Of a stretch of 64,000 nucleotides of DNA, positions 63,081 to 64,000 are shown one piece after another. The DNA is from Chaenocephalus aceratus (Eukaryota; Chordata; Actinopteri; Perciformes; Channichthyidae). Position numbers and translations under genes: made by a program. Location: the NCBI GenBank assembly GCA_023974075.1, contig CM043800.1, positions 34,325,959 to 34,389,958 on the forward strand, in the 5' to 3' direction. The notes under the pieces were generated by a model. It saw only the letters and a list, made by a program, of their open reading frames with translations. It was not told where the DNA came from and searched no databases. Each line of letters starts with the position of its first letter. Positions within the stretch are counted from its first letter, which is position 1.

Positions 63081-63098
63081 AATAAAGAAAAGAATAAA
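63081..63098 (+). promoter_or_regulatory. Candidate polyadenylation signals for cadm4
   Basis: Two AATAAA hexamers lie 12 bp apart about 1.3 kb after the stop codon, in an A-rich setting. Others are at 62803 and 63449. The choice is a guess based on the hexamer pair only. Confidence 0.3.
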
Positions 63099-63460
63099 AA
63101 AAATATCATTGTCTTTATGAGAAACCAGAGGTCTTATCGATTTTTTAATTATTATTATTATTTGAACAATTATGATTGTTGTTAATGTTATTATTGCCGT
63201 TGTTATTATTATAATTGTAAATGTTAAAGAAATGTACACTTCCCATGGTTTGTTTTTGGTTCTACTGTAGAGAAATTGCTGTCTTTTTTCACTCTTACCT
63301 TTCCTCTCTTTCCCTTTCTCTCTCTTCGTCTCCTGTGCCTAGTCGTCTCTTCTCCTGTCTTTCACTACTGTTTACTTTAGAGTCCATGTGTCATTGTTGA
63401 TATATAGCTAACTATTTCTTTATAGGGGAAAGATACAAAGCACGACAAAATAAAAAAGAA

Positions 63461-64000
63461 TTCAAAAATAACCTTTGGGATTAGACTGTTTTTGAGTGTG
63501 CTTACTGTGTAATTAGCAGGTGCTGTTTTGAAATCCTAAGAAGGGAGAACAGGAGATGGAGCATAGGATGAGATCAATGGGGAATAGTGGAGTTATAGGT
63601 GGGACGATGAGAATGGAGCCGGCTATAACTGGCAGCTCATTCGGAAAATAAACAAAAATAGTGAATTTCTGTGGCGCCGCCCATGAATCATAAGAACAGA
63701 TAGCGGGGAATAAAGGGTTGACAGGGGGTTTGAGTCAGATACACACCGAAAATATGACTCTGCCATTATCTTCCACACAATCCAATACCCGATTCTGTCG
63801 AGAAGCACTCAACATGTCCATGTGTGCGCGGGGCTAGATTTGAAAGCTGCCGGAGGGTCGCAGGGGATAGATCGATGTGTTTCTCGTCCATCGATGGCAA
63901 GGCTGCACGGTCGCCTGTCATAAAGACAGATTGTCAAACGGCAATCAAAGGTAATGGACTTGCCAGGCGCCACAAGCATGAGGTTGACACTCCGGCCAAC
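63461..64000. other. Downstream flank
   Basis: Unique sequence with no recognised gene, repeat or exon. Confidence 0.5.

Larger units (their letters stand above)
61761..63460 (+). other. cadm4: cadm4 3' UTR and downstream flank (end not fixed)
   Basis: The sequence after the TAG holds a CA array (61836-61878) and AT-rich stretches. Several AATAAA hexamers could end the transcript: 62803-62808, 63081-63086, 63093-63098 and 63449-63454. Which one is used cannot be told from sequence. No following coding region is seen up to 64000. Confidence 0.5.

Overview
The window looks like ray-finned fish (teleost) nuclear DNA. It has large introns with GT/AG splice sites, very many long (GT)n/(CA)n microsatellites, fish-type LINE tails, tRNA-derived SINEs, hAT and long-TIR MITEs, and a DIRS-type retroelement relic. 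There are no bacterial features. The species cannot be named from sequence alone.

The one gene I can assemble confidently is cadm4 (cell adhesion molecule 4, SynCAM4/nectin-like 4) on the + strand, about 24850-61760. Nine coding exons encode, in order, a signal peptide, three Ig domains, a Thr/Pro-rich stalk, a transmembrane helix and a short tail with juxtamembrane (protein 4.1-type) and C-terminal (PDZ-type) motifs. All splice phases agree except for one event: exon 2 carries one extra C in a CCC run at 32098-32100. This shifts the frame just before the first Ig cysteine and leads to a stop in exon 3. With that base discounted the product is 435 aa with the stalk exon, or 398 aa without it. 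The flanking frames are so well preserved that an assembly or sequencing error is the likeliest cause, but a real allele cannot be excluded.

Layout. 1-24.8 kb is upstream and intergenic: a SINE dimer (1.2-1.6 kb), a fold-back DNA element (1.8-2.5 kb) with a second copy at 12.0-12.7 kb, a shrunken DIRS-like element (6.45-8.54 kb) with its inverted repeats and internal complementary region still readable, a small GC-rich promoter-like island (10.19-10.33 kb), a hAT MITE in a LINE tail (14.1-14.6 kb), and two tandem 402-bp composite repeats embedded in GT arrays (16.0-17.0 kb). 24.85-61.76 kb is cadm4. Its introns contain a GA-rich block (26.6-28.2 kb), a hAT MITE with clear target-site duplication (33.5 kb), a fold-back element holding telomere-like repeats (34.3-35.0 kb), a TTAA-flanked MITE (48.8 kb), a TIR element (49.4-50.0 kb), and a LINE tail with an internal 15-bp minisatellite (54.3 kb). 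61.76-64 kb is the 3' UTR and flank.

I found no CRISPR array, rRNA gene or functional tRNA gene, and no second complete protein-coding gene. The most promising leads are the exon-2 frameshift, the Thr/Pro stalk exon, the DIRS-like relic and the GC-rich island. Nothing here is a clear new biological system.
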